Assembly (NCBI RefSeq): GCF_007827795.1
Contig: NZ_VITI01000002.1
Location: forward strand, 248,001 to 312,000
DNA length: 64,000 nucleotides
Direction: 5' to 3'
DNA from: Azospirillum brasilense
GTDB taxonomy: Bacteria > Pseudomonadota > Alphaproteobacteria > Azospirillales > Azospirillaceae
Shown: piece after piece, positions 47,159-55,402 of the stretch
How positions within the stretch are numbered: the first letter of the stretch is position 1
Layout of the letters: each line of letters begins with the position of its first letter
Notes under the pieces: model-generated
What the model was told of the DNA's origin: nothing
The model's input: the letters and a program-made list of their open reading frames with translations, nothing else
The model's database searches: none
Translations under genes and position numbers: made by a program

Positions 47159-49816
47159 ATGGACAAAGGCACGCCCAAGGCCATCCGCCTGCAGGACTAC
47201 CGCCCGCCCGCGCACCTGATCGAAACGGTCGATCTGTTCTTCGACCTCGGCGAGGACGTGACCACGGTCCGCGCGCAGCTCGGGCTGCGGCGCAACCCGG
47301 CGCGCGACGACGCGGCGGCGCTGCCGCTGACGCTGGACGGGCAGCGGCTGGAACTGGTGTCCGTGGCGCTGAACGGGAAGCCGCTGGGCGATGCCGACTA
47401 TACCGTCACGCCGGACCATCTGACCGTCCACAGTGTGCCGGAAACCTTCACGCTGGAAACCGTCGTCCGCATCAAGCCGCAGGAGAACACCGCGCTGGAA
47501 GGGCTCTACAAGTCCTCCGGCAACTTCTGCACCCAGTGCGAGGCGGAGGGCTTCCGCAAGATCACCTATTTCGCCGACCGGCCCGACGTGATGGCCCGCT
47601 ACACCACCACGATCACTGCGGACAAGGCGCGCTACCCGGTGCTGCTGTCCAACGGCAATCTCATCGAATCCGGCGACCTGCCCGACGGGCGCCATCGCGC
47701 GGTGTGGGAAGACCCCTTCCCCAAGCCCTGCTACCTGTTCGCCCTGGTCGCCGGCAGTCTGGTGCATCAGGAGGACCGCTTCCGCACCGCGTCCGGCCGC
47801 GACGTCACCCTGCGCATCTATGTGGAGCCGGGGAACGAGGACAAGGTCGACCACGCCATGCGCTCCCTCATCAAGTCGATGCGCTGGGACGAGGAGGTGT
47901 TCGGGCTGGAATACGACCTCGACATCTTCAACATCGTCGCGGTCGGCGACTTCAACATGGGGGCGATGGAGAACAAGTCCCTCAACGTCTTCAACACCAA
48001 ATACATCCTGGCGAAGCCGGAGACCGCAACCGACCAGGATTTCCTGGGTATCGAGGCCGTGGTGGCGCACGAGTATTTCCACAACTGGACCGGCAACCGC
48101 GTCACCTGTCGCGACTGGTTCCAGCTGTCGCTGAAGGAAGGGCTGACCGTCTTCCGCGATCAGGAATTCTCCAGCGACATGAACTCGCGGGCGGTCAAGC
48201 GCATCGCCGACGTGCAACGCCTGCGCACCGTGCAGTTCCCGGAGGATTCCGGCGCCATGGCGCACCCGGTGCGCCCGGACAGCTATGTGGAGATCAACAA
48301 CTTCTACACCCCCACCGTCTATGACAAGGGGTCGGAAGTCATCCGCATGTACCACACGCTGCTGGGTCCACAGGGCTTCCGCAAGGGCATGGACCTGTAT
48401 TTCCAGAGGCACGACGGACAGGCGGTCACCTGCGACGACTTCGCCGCGGCGATGTCCGACGCCACCGGCGTGGACCTGACCCAGTTCAAACGCTGGTACC
48501 GGCAGGCCGGCACGCCGGAGTTGGACGTGACAGGCGCCTATGACGGCGCGGCCAAGACCTACCGGCTGACTGTCAGGCAGACCGTGCCGCCCACCCCCGG
48601 CCAGCCGGTGAAGGAGCCGATGCACATCCCGCTGGTCATGGGGCTTCTCGGTCCGGACGGGGCGGATCTCCCGCTGCGCCTGACCGGCGAGACGGAACCC
48701 GCCGGCACCAGCCGCACCCTGCACGTCACCGAGGCCGAGCAGACCTTCACGTTCGTCGACGTGCCGGCCCGCCCGGTACCGTCGCTGCTGCGCGGTTTCT
48801 CCGCCCCGGTGAAGCTGCGGGCGGACCTGACGGACGGCGACCTGACCTTCCTGATGGCCAACGACAGCGACGCCTTCAACCGCTGGGAGGCCGGGCAGAC
48901 GCTCGCCACCCGGCTGCTGCTCTCCCTGGTCGCCGACCGGCAGGCCGGGCGGGAACTGGCTCTGCCCCAGAGCTTCATCGATGCGGTGGGCGCCGTTCTC
49001 AAGGACGCAGACCAGGACCCGGCCTTCGCCGCGCAGGCCCTGGTGCTGCCGACCGAGAGCTACCTCGGCACGCAGATGGAGGTGATCGACCCCGACGCCG
49101 TCCACGCCGTGCGGGAGTTCGCCCGCCGCCGGCTGGCCGAGGCGCTGCGGCCCGGCTGGCTGGACACGCACCGCCGCAACGCGGGCAACGAGCCCTTCTC
49201 GGTGGACGCCGCGGCCATCGGGCGGCGGGCGCTGAAGAACTTGTGTCTCGCCTATCTCATGGCGCTGGAGGACGAGGAGGCGCTCGGCCTGTGCCTCGGC
49301 CAGTATCGCGGCGCCCAGGCGATGACCGACGTGATGGCCGCGCTCCAGTTCCTAAGCAATTCCAGCGCCCCGGAGCGGGACGAGGCCGTCGCCGGCTTCT
49401 ACGAGCGCTGGAAGGGCGATGCACTGGTCGTGGATAAGTGGTTCGGCGTGCAGGCGACCTCCCACCGTCCCGACACGCTGGAGCGGGTGACGGCGCTGCT
49501 CGCCCATCCCGCCTTTGAAATCCGCAATCCGAACAAGGTCTACGCCCTGATCGGCGGCTTTGCGGGCGGCAACCCGGTGCGCTTCCACGACACCAGCGGG
49601 GCGGGTTATCGCTTCCTGGCCGATCAGGTCCTGAGGCTCGATCCGATGAACCCGCAGGTGGCAGCCCGCATGGTCGGTCCCTTCTCGCGCCTGCGCCGCT
49701 ACGACGCGCCGCGCCGCGCCCTGATGAAGGCTGAGCTGGAGCGCATCGTCGCCACGCCAGGCCTGTCGCCGGACGTCTTCGAGGTGGCGAGCAAGAGCCT
49801 GGACGCCGCGGGCTGA
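47159..49816 (+). CDS. pepN: Aminopeptidase N
   Basis: Zinc M1 aminopeptidase, 885 residues, cytosolic. The substrate motif GAMEN is in NMGAMENKSLNVFN, and the zinc site is HEYFHNWTGNRVTCRDWFQL with the third ligand in LKEGLTVFRDQEFS. The N-terminus (LQDYRPPAHLIETVDLFFDL) and the C-terminal helical domain with NPNKVYALIGGFAGGNPVRF are E. coli PepN-like. It trims N-terminal residues from peptides. The 241-base gap upstream shows no recognised site. The stop lies in a 9-base repeat. Confidence 0.96.
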   Translation: MDKGTPKAIRLQDYRPPAHLIETVDLFFDLGEDVTTVRAQLGLRRNPARDDAAALPLTLDGQRLELVSVALNGKPLGDADYTVTPDHLTVHSVPETFTLETVVRIKPQENTALEGLYKSSGNFCTQCEAEGFRKITYFADRPDVMARYTTTITADKARYPVLLSNGNLIESGDLPDGRHRAVWEDPFPKPCYLFALVAGSLVHQEDRFRTASGRDVTLRIYVEPGNEDKVDHAMRSLIKSMRWDEEVFGLEYDLDIFNIVAVGDFNMGAMENKSLNVFNTKYILAKPETATDQDFLGIEAVVAHEYFHNWTGNRVTCRDWFQLSLKEGLTVFRDQEFSSDMNSRAVKRIADVQRLRTVQFPEDSGAMAHPVRPDSYVEINNFYTPTVYDKGSEVIRMYHTLLGPQGFRKGMDLYFQRHDGQAVTCDDFAAAMSDATGVDLTQFKRWYRQAGTPELDVTGAYDGAAKTYRLTVRQTVPPTPGQPVKEPMHIPLVMGLLGPDGADLPLRLTGETEPAGTSRTLHVTEAEQTFTFVDVPARPVPSLLRGFSAPVKLRADLTDGDLTFLMANDSDAFNRWEAGQTLATRLLLSLVADRQAGRELALPQSFIDAVGAVLKDADQDPAFAAQALVLPTESYLGTQMEVIDPDAVHAVREFARRRLAEALRPGWLDTHRRNAGNEPFSVDAAAIGRRALKNLCLAYLMALEDEEALGLCLGQYRGAQAMTDVMAALQFLSNSSAPERDEAVAGFYERWKGDALVVDKWFGVQATSHRPDTLERVTALLAHPAFEIRNPNKVYALIGGFAGGNPVRFHDTSGAGYRFLADQVLRLDPMNPQVAARMVGPFSRLRRYDAPRRALMKAELERIVATPGLSPDVFEVASKSLDAAG

Positions 49817-49833
49817 TCAAAGGTGGGCTGATC
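49810..49833 (+). repeat. Short direct repeat at the pepN stop
   Basis: GGGCTGATC occurs at 49810-49818 and 49825-49833 with a 15-base period. The first copy contains the stop TGA. Confidence 0.5.
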
Positions 49834-49846
49834 CGGAAAAAGGAAA

Positions 49847-49872
49847 GGGCCGGAGGATTTCCCCTCCGGCCC
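49847..49872. terminator. Terminator between pepN and the cytochrome c gene
   Basis: GGGCCGGAGG (49847-49856) and CCTCCGGCCC (49863-49872) form a perfect 10-base stem with a 6-base loop. On the cytochrome strand it is followed by TTTCCTTTTT. It serves the two convergent genes. Confidence 0.88.
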
Positions 49873-49904
49873 ATCCGTACCCCCGCGCCGAGGCGCGGGC
49901 GTCT

Positions 49905-50285
49905 TTACTTCTGCTCGGCCAGGAAGGCGACCAGATCGTCCACCTTGGCGGCGTCCTTGATGCCGGCGAAGGCCATCGTGCCACCCGGAACGACTTCCTT
50001 CGGGGCGGTGATGTAGGCCTTCAGGTTGTCCGCGGTCCAGACCAGACCGCCGGCAGCCTTCTCCTGCATCGGCTTGGAGTACTTGAAGCCATCGATCTTG
50101 CCGGCCGGACGGTCGACAACGCCGAACAGCGACGGGCCGACCTTGTTCTTGCCCTGCTCCGTGGTGTGGCAGGCCATGCACTGCTTGAAGACGTCCTTGC
50201 CAGCGGCGGCGTCAGCGGCCTGCGCGGCGCCCGCGCCCATGGCAATGCCGGCGATCAGGGCAGCGCCCAGGATATGCTTGTTCAT
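49905..50285 (-). CDS. Soluble class I cytochrome c
   Basis: A 126-residue periplasmic electron carrier. The signal peptide ends near residue 24 (GAAQAADAAAG). Heme attaches at Cys36 and Cys39 with His40 as ligand (CMACH), and Met104 in PGGTMAFAGIKD is the distal ligand. Size and the PSLFGVVDRPAG stretch fit the cytochrome c2/c550 group. It probably shuttles electrons between the bc1 complex and an oxidase. It is a single gene followed by a good terminator. Confidence 0.94.
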   Translation of the reverse strand: MNKHILGAALIAGIAMGAGAAQAADAAAGKDVFKQCMACHTTEQGKNKVGPSLFGVVDRPAGKIDGFKYSKPMQEKAAGGLVWTADNLKAYITAPKEVVPGGTMAFAGIKDAAKVDDLVAFLAEQK

Positions 50286-50414
50286 TGGTCAGATTCCCCC
50301 TTCCGGATGAAGCCGGCGTTCTGGTGCCGGCGGGTTCGGGCGCAGCATACACATTCTGTGGTTAAGGCCAACCCCCGAACGTGTCGCGCTCACAGCACGA
50401 ACACCAAATACGGG

Positions 50415-51086
50415 TTATTTCATCCACGCGAGAAGAATCACAAGAACGGCCACCGCGACCAGCGCCGCCCAGGGCACATAAAAGCCGCCCTGCCCCCGGG
50501 AGGCGGGAAGCGGGATGGGGATTTCCGGCGCGGGCGCCTCTGCGGCGGGCGTCACCGGTTGTGGAGCCGCGGCGCTTCGCCCAACGGGCTCCGCAACCGT
50601 TACAGGGGCCGGTCCGGCAATCGGCACGGACGCCGGCTCAGGCTGCGGCCCGCCGACCACCGCCGTGAATCGATTGAAGAAATCGTCCGCCATCTTGCGG
50701 GCGGTGGCGTCCACCAGACGCGAACCGATCTGCGCCAGCTTGCCGCCGACCGTGGCGTGGGCTGTGTATGACAGGATCGTCGCCTCGCCGTCCGGTTCCA
50801 GCGAAACCTTGGCGCCGCCCTTGCCGAAGCCGGCCGCCCCACCGGAGCCCTCACCGGTGATGGTGTAGCCGTTGGGCGGGTCGAGATCCGACAAAGTCAC
50901 CTTGCCGGAGAACTTGGCACTGACAGGCCCCACCTTGGCGACCACCTTGGCGGTGAATTCCGTGTCGGAGGTCTTCTGCACCTCCTCGCAGCCGGGAATG
51001 CACTGGCGCAGGATGTCCGGATCGTTCAGCGCCGCCCAAACCTTGTCCCGCGGGGCCGTGATGCGCTGGCTGCCGCTCATGTCCAT
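50415..51086 (-). CDS. CoxG-like SRPBCC protein with C-terminal membrane anchor
   Basis: A 223-residue protein of the CO-dehydrogenase subunit G family. The START/SRPBCC fold covers about residues 1-150: ITAPRDKVWAALNDPDILRQ, CIPGCEEVQ, then YTAHATVGGKLAQIGSRLVD. A Pro/Ala-rich linker and a terminal helix (YVPWAALVAVAVLVILLAWM) anchor it to the membrane. CoxG recruits CO dehydrogenase to the membrane in known systems, but no cox genes are nearby, so its partner here could be another molybdenum hydroxylase. Confidence 0.85.
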   Translation of the reverse strand: MDMSGSQRITAPRDKVWAALNDPDILRQCIPGCEEVQKTSDTEFTAKVVAKVGPVSAKFSGKVTLSDLDPPNGYTITGEGSGGAAGFGKGGAKVSLEPDGEATILSYTAHATVGGKLAQIGSRLVDATARKMADDFFNRFTAVVGGPQPEPASVPIAGPAPVTVAEPVGRSAAAPQPVTPAAEAPAPEIPIPLPASRGQGGFYVPWAALVAVAVLVILLAWMK

Positions 51087-51188
51087 GACGTGATCCTCCC
51101 CTGCCTTTGTTCACAGCCAAGCCATAGCCGGACGATACGGCAAGGCCGCAACCGGCGACAGTCCCCCTTTCAGCCAGGAAGGGACGGT

Positions 51189-51650
51189 TCAGGGCGGGGC
51201 GGGCGGCACGCAGTTCTGCACGATCGGCGTGCAGGCGGACAGCGAGGCGTTGGCCGGGTAGGACACCTGCTCCACGACTCCGCCCGGCCCCAGGACGAAG
51301 GTGGCCTCGCACATGCCGGGAGACGAGGAACCGATCGGGAGCCCAAATCCCAGCCCGACGCCGACGCCGCTCGAACCGCCCCCGCCGAAGCCACCGACGC
51401 CGATGCTGCTGCCGCCCAACGGGCTGACCGCCACTCCGGGGTCGGAGACGTAGGTGTAGTATTCCCGCCCACCGGCCTGGGCCTGCCGCGCCGGCACCCC
51501 GGCGCAGGAAAGCAGCCGTTCCTTCGGCATGCCGACCAGTTCGGTCTGAGCACGCCGGGCGATCTGCGGGTCCGGCCCCGTGGCGCAGGACGCCAGGAGC
51601 GCCCCGGCCAGCCCCAGAAGCGTCGCCGTCCCGACATGCCGAATCGCCAT
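51189..51650 (-). CDS. Putative lipoprotein, 153 residues, glycine-rich
   Basis: Lipoprotein signal TLLGLAGALLASCATGPDPQ with the cysteine near residue 21. A small domain, VGMPKERLLSCAGVPARQAQ, resembles SmpA/BamE-like repeats with the L-x-x-L-G/A-x-P pattern. A glycine/serine stretch follows, then CEATFVLGPGGVVEQVSYPA and further cysteines, giving possible disulfides. ATG 51650 lies nine bases after GGAGG; ATG 51656 is too close to it. It is divergent from folK. The function is unknown. Confidence 0.75.
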   Translation of the reverse strand: MAIRHVGTATLLGLAGALLASCATGPDPQIARRAQTELVGMPKERLLSCAGVPARQAQAGGREYYTYVSDPGVAVSPLGGSSIGVGGFGGGGSSGVGVGLGFGLPIGSSSPGMCEATFVLGPGGVVEQVSYPANASLSACTPIVQNCVPPAPP

Positions 51651-51843
51651 GACCATCCCCCTCCGATGCAGCATCGCACGACTGGCACAACCCCGCCCGC
51701 CGCTTGCGGTTCCCGGCGAAAGCCGGCTACCTAAACCGGAGCGTGCTCCATACCGGCCCATTCCACCGGGCGAAAAGCCGGTTTGGGATGTGACGGGGCC
51801 GCCGCCCGACGCTTTGACCGTTGATGGAACGGAGGATCATGGT

Positions 51844-52392
51844 ATGACTGACCAGGGTTTGGTTTCGACTAGCGACGGTTCCGCGATGACCACGGTCTAC
51901 CTTGCGCTCGGCAGCAATCTGGGCGACCGCGCCGCCAATCTGGCGGCCGCGCAGCGGCGGCTCGCTCCGCAGGTCCGCATCACTCTGGCGTCGCCCGTCT
52001 ACGAAACCGCCCCGATGTATGTGACCGACCAGCCGTCCTTCCTGAACATGGCGCTGCGCGGTCAGACCGCGCTCGGCCCGTGGGAGCTTCTGCGCCATGT
52101 CAAGGACATCGAGGCGGAGATGGGCCGTGATGTGGAAGGCGGCCTTCGCTTCGGGCCGCGCCCCATCGACATCGATATCCTGCTCTACGGCGAACTGGTT
52201 ATGTATGCGCCGGAGTTGGAGATTCCCCATCCCCGCATCGCGGAGCGCGCCTTCGTCCTGGCCCCGCTGGCCGACATCGCAGGCGACCTGCAGCATCCGG
52301 CCATCGCGCGCAGCGTCGACGATCTTCTGGCCGCCGTGCCTGGGCGCGACACGGTGGTCCGCACCGGCACGGAGCTTCCGGCGGCGGTCTGA
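51844..52392 (+). CDS. folK: 2-amino-4-hydroxy-6-hydroxymethyldihydropteridine pyrophosphokinase
   Basis: Folate-pathway enzyme that transfers pyrophosphate from ATP to hydroxymethyl-dihydropterin, 182 residues. The family marks are YLALGSNLGDRAANL, SPVYETAPMYVTDQPSFLNM, and RFGPRPIDIDILLYGE followed by IPHPRIAERAFVLAPLADIA. ATG 51844 has GGAGG eight bases upstream; a start at 51886 (MTTVYLALGS) would also give a full enzyme. The stop lies in the first copy of a tandem repeat, and folB follows on the same strand. Confidence 0.95.
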   Translation: MTDQGLVSTSDGSAMTTVYLALGSNLGDRAANLAAAQRRLAPQVRITLASPVYETAPMYVTDQPSFLNMALRGQTALGPWELLRHVKDIEAEMGRDVEGGLRFGPRPIDIDILLYGELVMYAPELEIPHPRIAERAFVLAPLADIAGDLQHPAIARSVDDLLAAVPGRDTVVRTGTELPAAV

Positions 52393-52471
52393 CGTTGTTG
52401 CTGGTCCGACGTCGTTGCCCGTCCGACGTCGTTGCCCGTCCGACGTCGTTGGTCGTCTGACCTTGCCGAAT
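52387..52471 (+). repeat. Five degenerate 17-base tandem repeats after folK
   Basis: The central copies are GTCCGACGTCGTTGCCC at 52404-52420 and 52421-52437, with close copies at 52387-52403, 52438-52454 and 52455-52471. The first copy includes the folK stop codon. The array fills most of the gap to folB. Confidence 0.85.
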
Positions 52472-52561
52472 GGGCAGGCGCCTGCGCTATAGTGGGCGCG
52501 GCGCAGCGACGAGGCGGCCGCCCCGGACGGGTCATCGACCAGGGCCGCCGCCCGCCAGGAG

Positions 52562-52978
52562 ATGTCTTTTTTGGCCAACGATCCCGTTTCCCGACACACC
52601 GGTTCCGGTTCCCCCCGCGCAGCGGCGACCTACACCATACTGCTGCGCGATTTCACCGCCACCGTGTCGCTCGCCGGGCACTCCGGACGCCACACCGTCC
52701 ATATCAGTCTGGAGTTGAAAGTCAGTCATCCCGGTCTGGGTTTTCCCGACGACATAACCGCGGTCATGTCCTACGAGGACATCGTGGAGGACCTGCGCCG
52801 TCTGTGCGCCGAGGAGACGGTGCCCGGCCCCGATTATCTGGCCGACCGCACCGTGGCGTTGTGCATGGCCCAGCCGAAGGTCCGTCATGTGCGCGTCGAC
52901 GTGGAGTTGCCGTCCCTGCTTCCCGACACGGCCGGGGCCGGCGTCACGATCATGCGCAATCGCGACGCGGAGCACTGA
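52562..52978 (+). CDS. folB: Dihydroneopterin aldolase family protein
   Basis: A 138-residue protein of the FolB fold. After a polar N-terminus (to about residue 22) come the aldolase strands YTILLRDFTATVSLAGHSGR and HTVHISLELKVSHPG, then AVMSYEDIVEDLRRLCAEET and HVRVDVELPSLLPDTAGAGV. It follows folK, the next-but-one step in folate synthesis. AGGAG directly abuts the ATG, which is too close; TTG at 52571 is better spaced and may be the true start. Confidence 0.85.
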   Translation: MSFLANDPVSRHTGSGSPRAAATYTILLRDFTATVSLAGHSGRHTVHISLELKVSHPGLGFPDDITAVMSYEDIVEDLRRLCAEETVPGPDYLADRTVALCMAQPKVRHVRVDVELPSLLPDTAGAGVTIMRNRDAEH

Positions 52979-53030
52979 CTCCGCCCCCCACCATCGCGGT
53001 AACCCCTTTGCCGATATAGGCATCGAACCG

Positions 53031-53048
53031 GTGTTCAGGCATGAACAC
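53031..53048. promoter_or_regulatory. Inverted repeat upstream of the 52-residue gene
   Basis: GTGTTC (53031-53036) and GAACAC (53043-53048) with a 6-base spacer form a perfect palindrome. It lies 150 bases before the start at 53182. It could be an upstream regulator site. Confidence 0.4.
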
Positions 53049-53085
53049 TCAGCGGTTTCCTGCCCTTACGCCAGCCGCGATAGAA

Positions 53086-53115
53086 TATTTCGCGATACAG
53101 CATTGTTGCGAAATA
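53086..53115. promoter_or_regulatory. Operator-like inverted repeat over the -35 box
   Basis: TATTTCGC (53086-53093) and GCGAAATA (53108-53115) are perfectly symmetric with a 14-base spacer. The right arm overlaps the -35 box of the promoter below, as expected for a repressor or class II activator site. Confidence 0.55.
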
Positions 53116-53133
53116 CCGTATCTCAAGTACAAT
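53106..53133 (+). promoter_or_regulatory. Promoter of the 52-residue gene
   Basis: TTGCGA (53106-53111), 16 bases, TACAAT (53128-53133); the -10 matches five of six. It is set in a locally AT-rich stretch about 45 bases before the start codon. Confidence 0.55.
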
Positions 53134-53181
53134 AGAACCACGCCGCCTCAAGGCCGGCCGGAATGCACAGGGAGGGTTAAC

Positions 53182-53340
53182 ATGGACCATTTGACGGCTC
53201 CGACCCTGTCGGAAATCCTGGACGAGCCCATCATCGTCGCCCTGATGAATCGGGATGGCATGACTGCCGAGACGTTGCGGCAGCTTCTCGAACAGGTCGG
53301 ACGCAATTTGCGCGACCGCGAGGAACGGCTGGCCGCCTGA
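53182..53340 (+). CDS. Small unknown protein, 52 residues
   Basis: ATG 53182 (MDHLTAPTLSEILDEPIIVA) has GGGAGGG at a good distance. The protein is helical and charged (LMNRDGMTAETLRQLLEQVG, then RNLRDREERLAA), soluble, with no recognised family. A clear sigma-70-like promoter with an overlapping inverted repeat lies just upstream, which argues for a regulated real gene. A longer frame from 53041 includes the promoter and is rejected. Confidence 0.7.
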   Translation: MDHLTAPTLSEILDEPIIVALMNRDGMTAETLRQLLEQVGRNLRDREERLAA

Positions 53341-53350
53341 TCGGGCGGAA

Positions 53351-53367
53351 CCGGGCGGCGCGCCCGG
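53351..53367. terminator. Possible terminator hairpin between convergent genes
   Basis: CCGGGCG (53351-53357) and CGCCCGG (53361-53367) form a perfect 7-base stem with a 3-base loop. No T tract follows. Confidence 0.35.
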
Positions 53368-53400
53368 ACCAGGCGGGCCGCCGCGGGAACCAGCCGGCAT

Positions 53401-53760
53401 TCAGCGAACGGAAACCACGCGGAAGGGGCGCTGCTCGCCATCATGCTCGGTGATGGAGATGTATTCCCCCTCCACCAGTGTATGGCGGTCGAAGCGGAAG
53501 ATCGGCTCGTCGTCGTCGCTGTCGTCGGCGTCGTAATCGAACAGCCATGATTTGCCCCGATGAACGAGGCGGCCGTTCTGCTCGTCCTCGCCGCGCCAGA
53601 AGCGGCGAACCGTGCAGGCGGCCTTTTGGCTGCGCCATTCCTCCAGGTCCAGATGGCCGTCCGCGGTCAGCGGGGCGTGGAACTCATAACCATGCTCCGC
53701 GCTGCCTTCCGGATGGTCGGCGGTGCGGGCCAGTTCAAGGCGGATGGTCTTCAAGGGCAC
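53401..53760 (-). CDS. Conserved unknown protein, 119 residues
   Basis: The GTG at 53760 (VPLKTIRLELARTADHPEGS) is chosen because the conserved-looking part starts there and AAAGGA precedes it; the frame runs back to 53919 without sense. The protein is soluble, tryptophan-rich (LEEWRSQKAACTVRRFWRGE, KSWLFDY) with an acidic loop (ADDSDDDEP) and a beta-rich end (LVEGEYISITEHDGEQRPFR). It looks like a small conserved alphaproteobacterial protein; no function is known to me. Confidence 0.75.
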   Translation of the reverse strand: MPLKTIRLELARTADHPEGSAEHGYEFHAPLTADGHLDLEEWRSQKAACTVRRFWRGEDEQNGRLVHRGKSWLFDYDADDSDDDEPIFRFDRHTLVEGEYISITEHDGEQRPFRVVSVR

Positions 53761-53985
53761 GGTCGTTCGTCCTTTGCTGGCAGCGGAACAAGACAGCGCG
53801 TTGCGGCGGCCCGACGGTTGAGGGAGCGCGCCGAGCGCACTCCCCGCCGTCCCCCCGACGCGATCCCGCCAATGCCAACCAAACAGGGGGCCGGTTGTTC
53901 CGCGCCTCCCCTTCTCCACCGCGCATCGTACCGGTGCGGGTCGAGCATTCCTTCCTGCCGCCGTCCCGCGTGTTGCGGGCTCGCT

Positions 53986-54246
53986 CTACAGGGCCGGGTG
54001 CTGGTGCACGAAGCCGTCCAGAACGACCGTCAACTGGCGGGCGTGGACGGTCTGCCCATGGCTGCGGGCCCGGTCGATGTCCTCGCGGATGATGCGGGCG
54101 ATCCGGCGGATGCCTTCGGGGTCGTGGGCAAGGCAGCAGCCCAGTTCCACCGCCAGGATTTCCGGCAGATGCTCATGCTCCGCGATGGCGTCGATTTCTT
54201 CTTCGGTCAGATCGCTGAGCGCGATGCAATCGTCGATCGTCAACAT
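53986..54246 (-). CDS. Conserved unknown protein, 86 residues
   Basis: ATG 54246 (MLTIDDCIALSDLTEEEIDA) has GGAAGGAACG upstream. The protein is all-helical, acidic at the start and rich in His/Cys (IAEHEHLPEILAVELGCCLA), ending in QLTVVLDGFVHQHPAL. No family name is certain, though proteins of this shape are widespread in Rhodospirillales. It is downstream of the universal stress gene on the same strand, with a small hairpin in between. Confidence 0.75.
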   Translation of the reverse strand: MLTIDDCIALSDLTEEEIDAIAEHEHLPEILAVELGCCLAHDPEGIRRIARIIREDIDRARSHGQTVHARQLTVVLDGFVHQHPAL

Positions 54247-54396
54247 GGCGCGTTCCTTCCCGATTGCCGGGCCTTGCCCGGACCGGAGTCCGGGTGACCC
54301 TTGTGGTTGGAAACCATCGGCGTGGAGGGCGCCCGTCATCGCGGCGCCGCGCGTCGGATCGGAGAAGCCCGGCCTTTTAAAAGAGAGGCCCTGTCG

Positions 54397-55263
54397 TCAG
54401 TGGGCCATCAGCACGGGCAGGCCGGCGTGATTCAGCACATAGCGGGTCACGCCACCCAGGATCATTTCCCGCATCCGGCTGTGTCCATACCCCCCCATCA
54501 CGAGGAGGTCGGACCCAAGCTCCGCGGCCTTGTTCATGATGGCTTGGCCGACGGGTTCCGATCCCGGCTTCAATATGGTTACCTGAACGTTAACACCATG
54601 CCAAGCGAGATATTGGGCGATGCGACGCCCTGCCGCAGCCTGGGTGTTGGACGTTTCGGCGGTCAGCACATGGACCGTGTCAGCGCCGGTCAGGAACGGC
54701 ATCGCCCCGGTCAAGGCACGAACCGATTCGGGGCTGCCGTTCCAGGCGAGCGCCACCGTGCGCCCGATCTCGTCCGGCAGGATGGCCGGCGCCAGCAGCA
54801 GGGGACGAGCCGCTCCCAGCAGGGCGCTTTCCACCGTGGCGTAAGCCTGGGTGTTGCTGTCCAGCGTGGTGTGGGCGAAGACCAGCAGATCGGCCAGCCG
54901 CCCTTCGCGCGGCACCACCTCCTCGACACGCCCCGTCTCCTCCCGCCACTGGGCGGTCGGCGCCTCGACGCCGGTGGGAATGTCGCGCAGTTCGACATCC
55001 GCGGCGCGCACCACGTCGTCGAAGGTGCGGCGGGCGGTGTGGAGGTGGGTCTTCGACTCCCCTTCGGCGGCGCGCATGATCTCCTCGACCATCGCGCCGG
55101 ACATGCCCTCGCCCAGCATGGGCACAGCGTCGCGCGGGTCCAGAGACACGAACAGGGCGTCGACGTGGGCGTCGAATTCGCGCGCGATCTTCAGCGCGGC
55201 GTTCAAAGCCACCGTGTCGCCGTCGAGACCGGCCAGCGGCACAAGGATCGTCTTGAGTGACAT
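54397..55263 (-). CDS. Universal stress protein, UspA family, two domains
   Basis: A 288-residue tandem Usp protein. The N-terminal domain starts SLKTILVPLAGLDGDTVALN but is diverged; the C-terminal domain keeps the nucleotide motif LLVMGGYGHSRMREMILGGV. Such proteins bind ATP or other ligands and help survive growth arrest. GGGGGGAG precedes the ATG. A GGAAA-N16-CGTT sequence 55 bases upstream suggests EcfG control, which would fit a general stress function. Confidence 0.9.
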   Translation of the reverse strand: MSLKTILVPLAGLDGDTVALNAALKIAREFDAHVDALFVSLDPRDAVPMLGEGMSGAMVEEIMRAAEGESKTHLHTARRTFDDVVRAADVELRDIPTGVEAPTAQWREETGRVEEVVPREGRLADLLVFAHTTLDSNTQAYATVESALLGAARPLLLAPAILPDEIGRTVALAWNGSPESVRALTGAMPFLTGADTVHVLTAETSNTQAAAGRRIAQYLAWHGVNVQVTILKPGSEPVGQAIMNKAAELGSDLLVMGGYGHSRMREMILGGVTRYVLNHAGLPVLMAH

Positions 55264-55316
55264 GATCTCCCCCCGGGCCGTTTCCGCCGGCCCATCTTAT
55301 GGACGGTGCCTGTCGG

Positions 55317-55341
55317 AACGACGGCTGGATGCACCGTTTCC
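55317..55341 (-). promoter_or_regulatory. Candidate EcfG-type promoter of the universal stress gene
   Basis: On the minus strand GGAAA (55341-55337), 16 bases, CGTT (55320-55317). It differs from the GGAAC consensus by one base and ends about 54 bases before the start codon. Confidence 0.4.
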
Positions 55342-55402
55342 AGCAGCCGCGCCACCCTCATACTAGACCATGGGGAACCGGCGGCGCCCGTTCCACCTGG
55401 AA

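Noticed and set aside
52387..52471. Possible CRISPR array after folK.
   Set aside because: Units of 17 bases abut without spacers and there are no cas genes; this is a tandem duplication.
54277..54294. CCCGGAC-N4-GTCCGGG hairpin between the universal stress gene and the 86-residue gene.
   Set aside because: A 7-base stem with no T tract; too weak to call a terminator with confidence.
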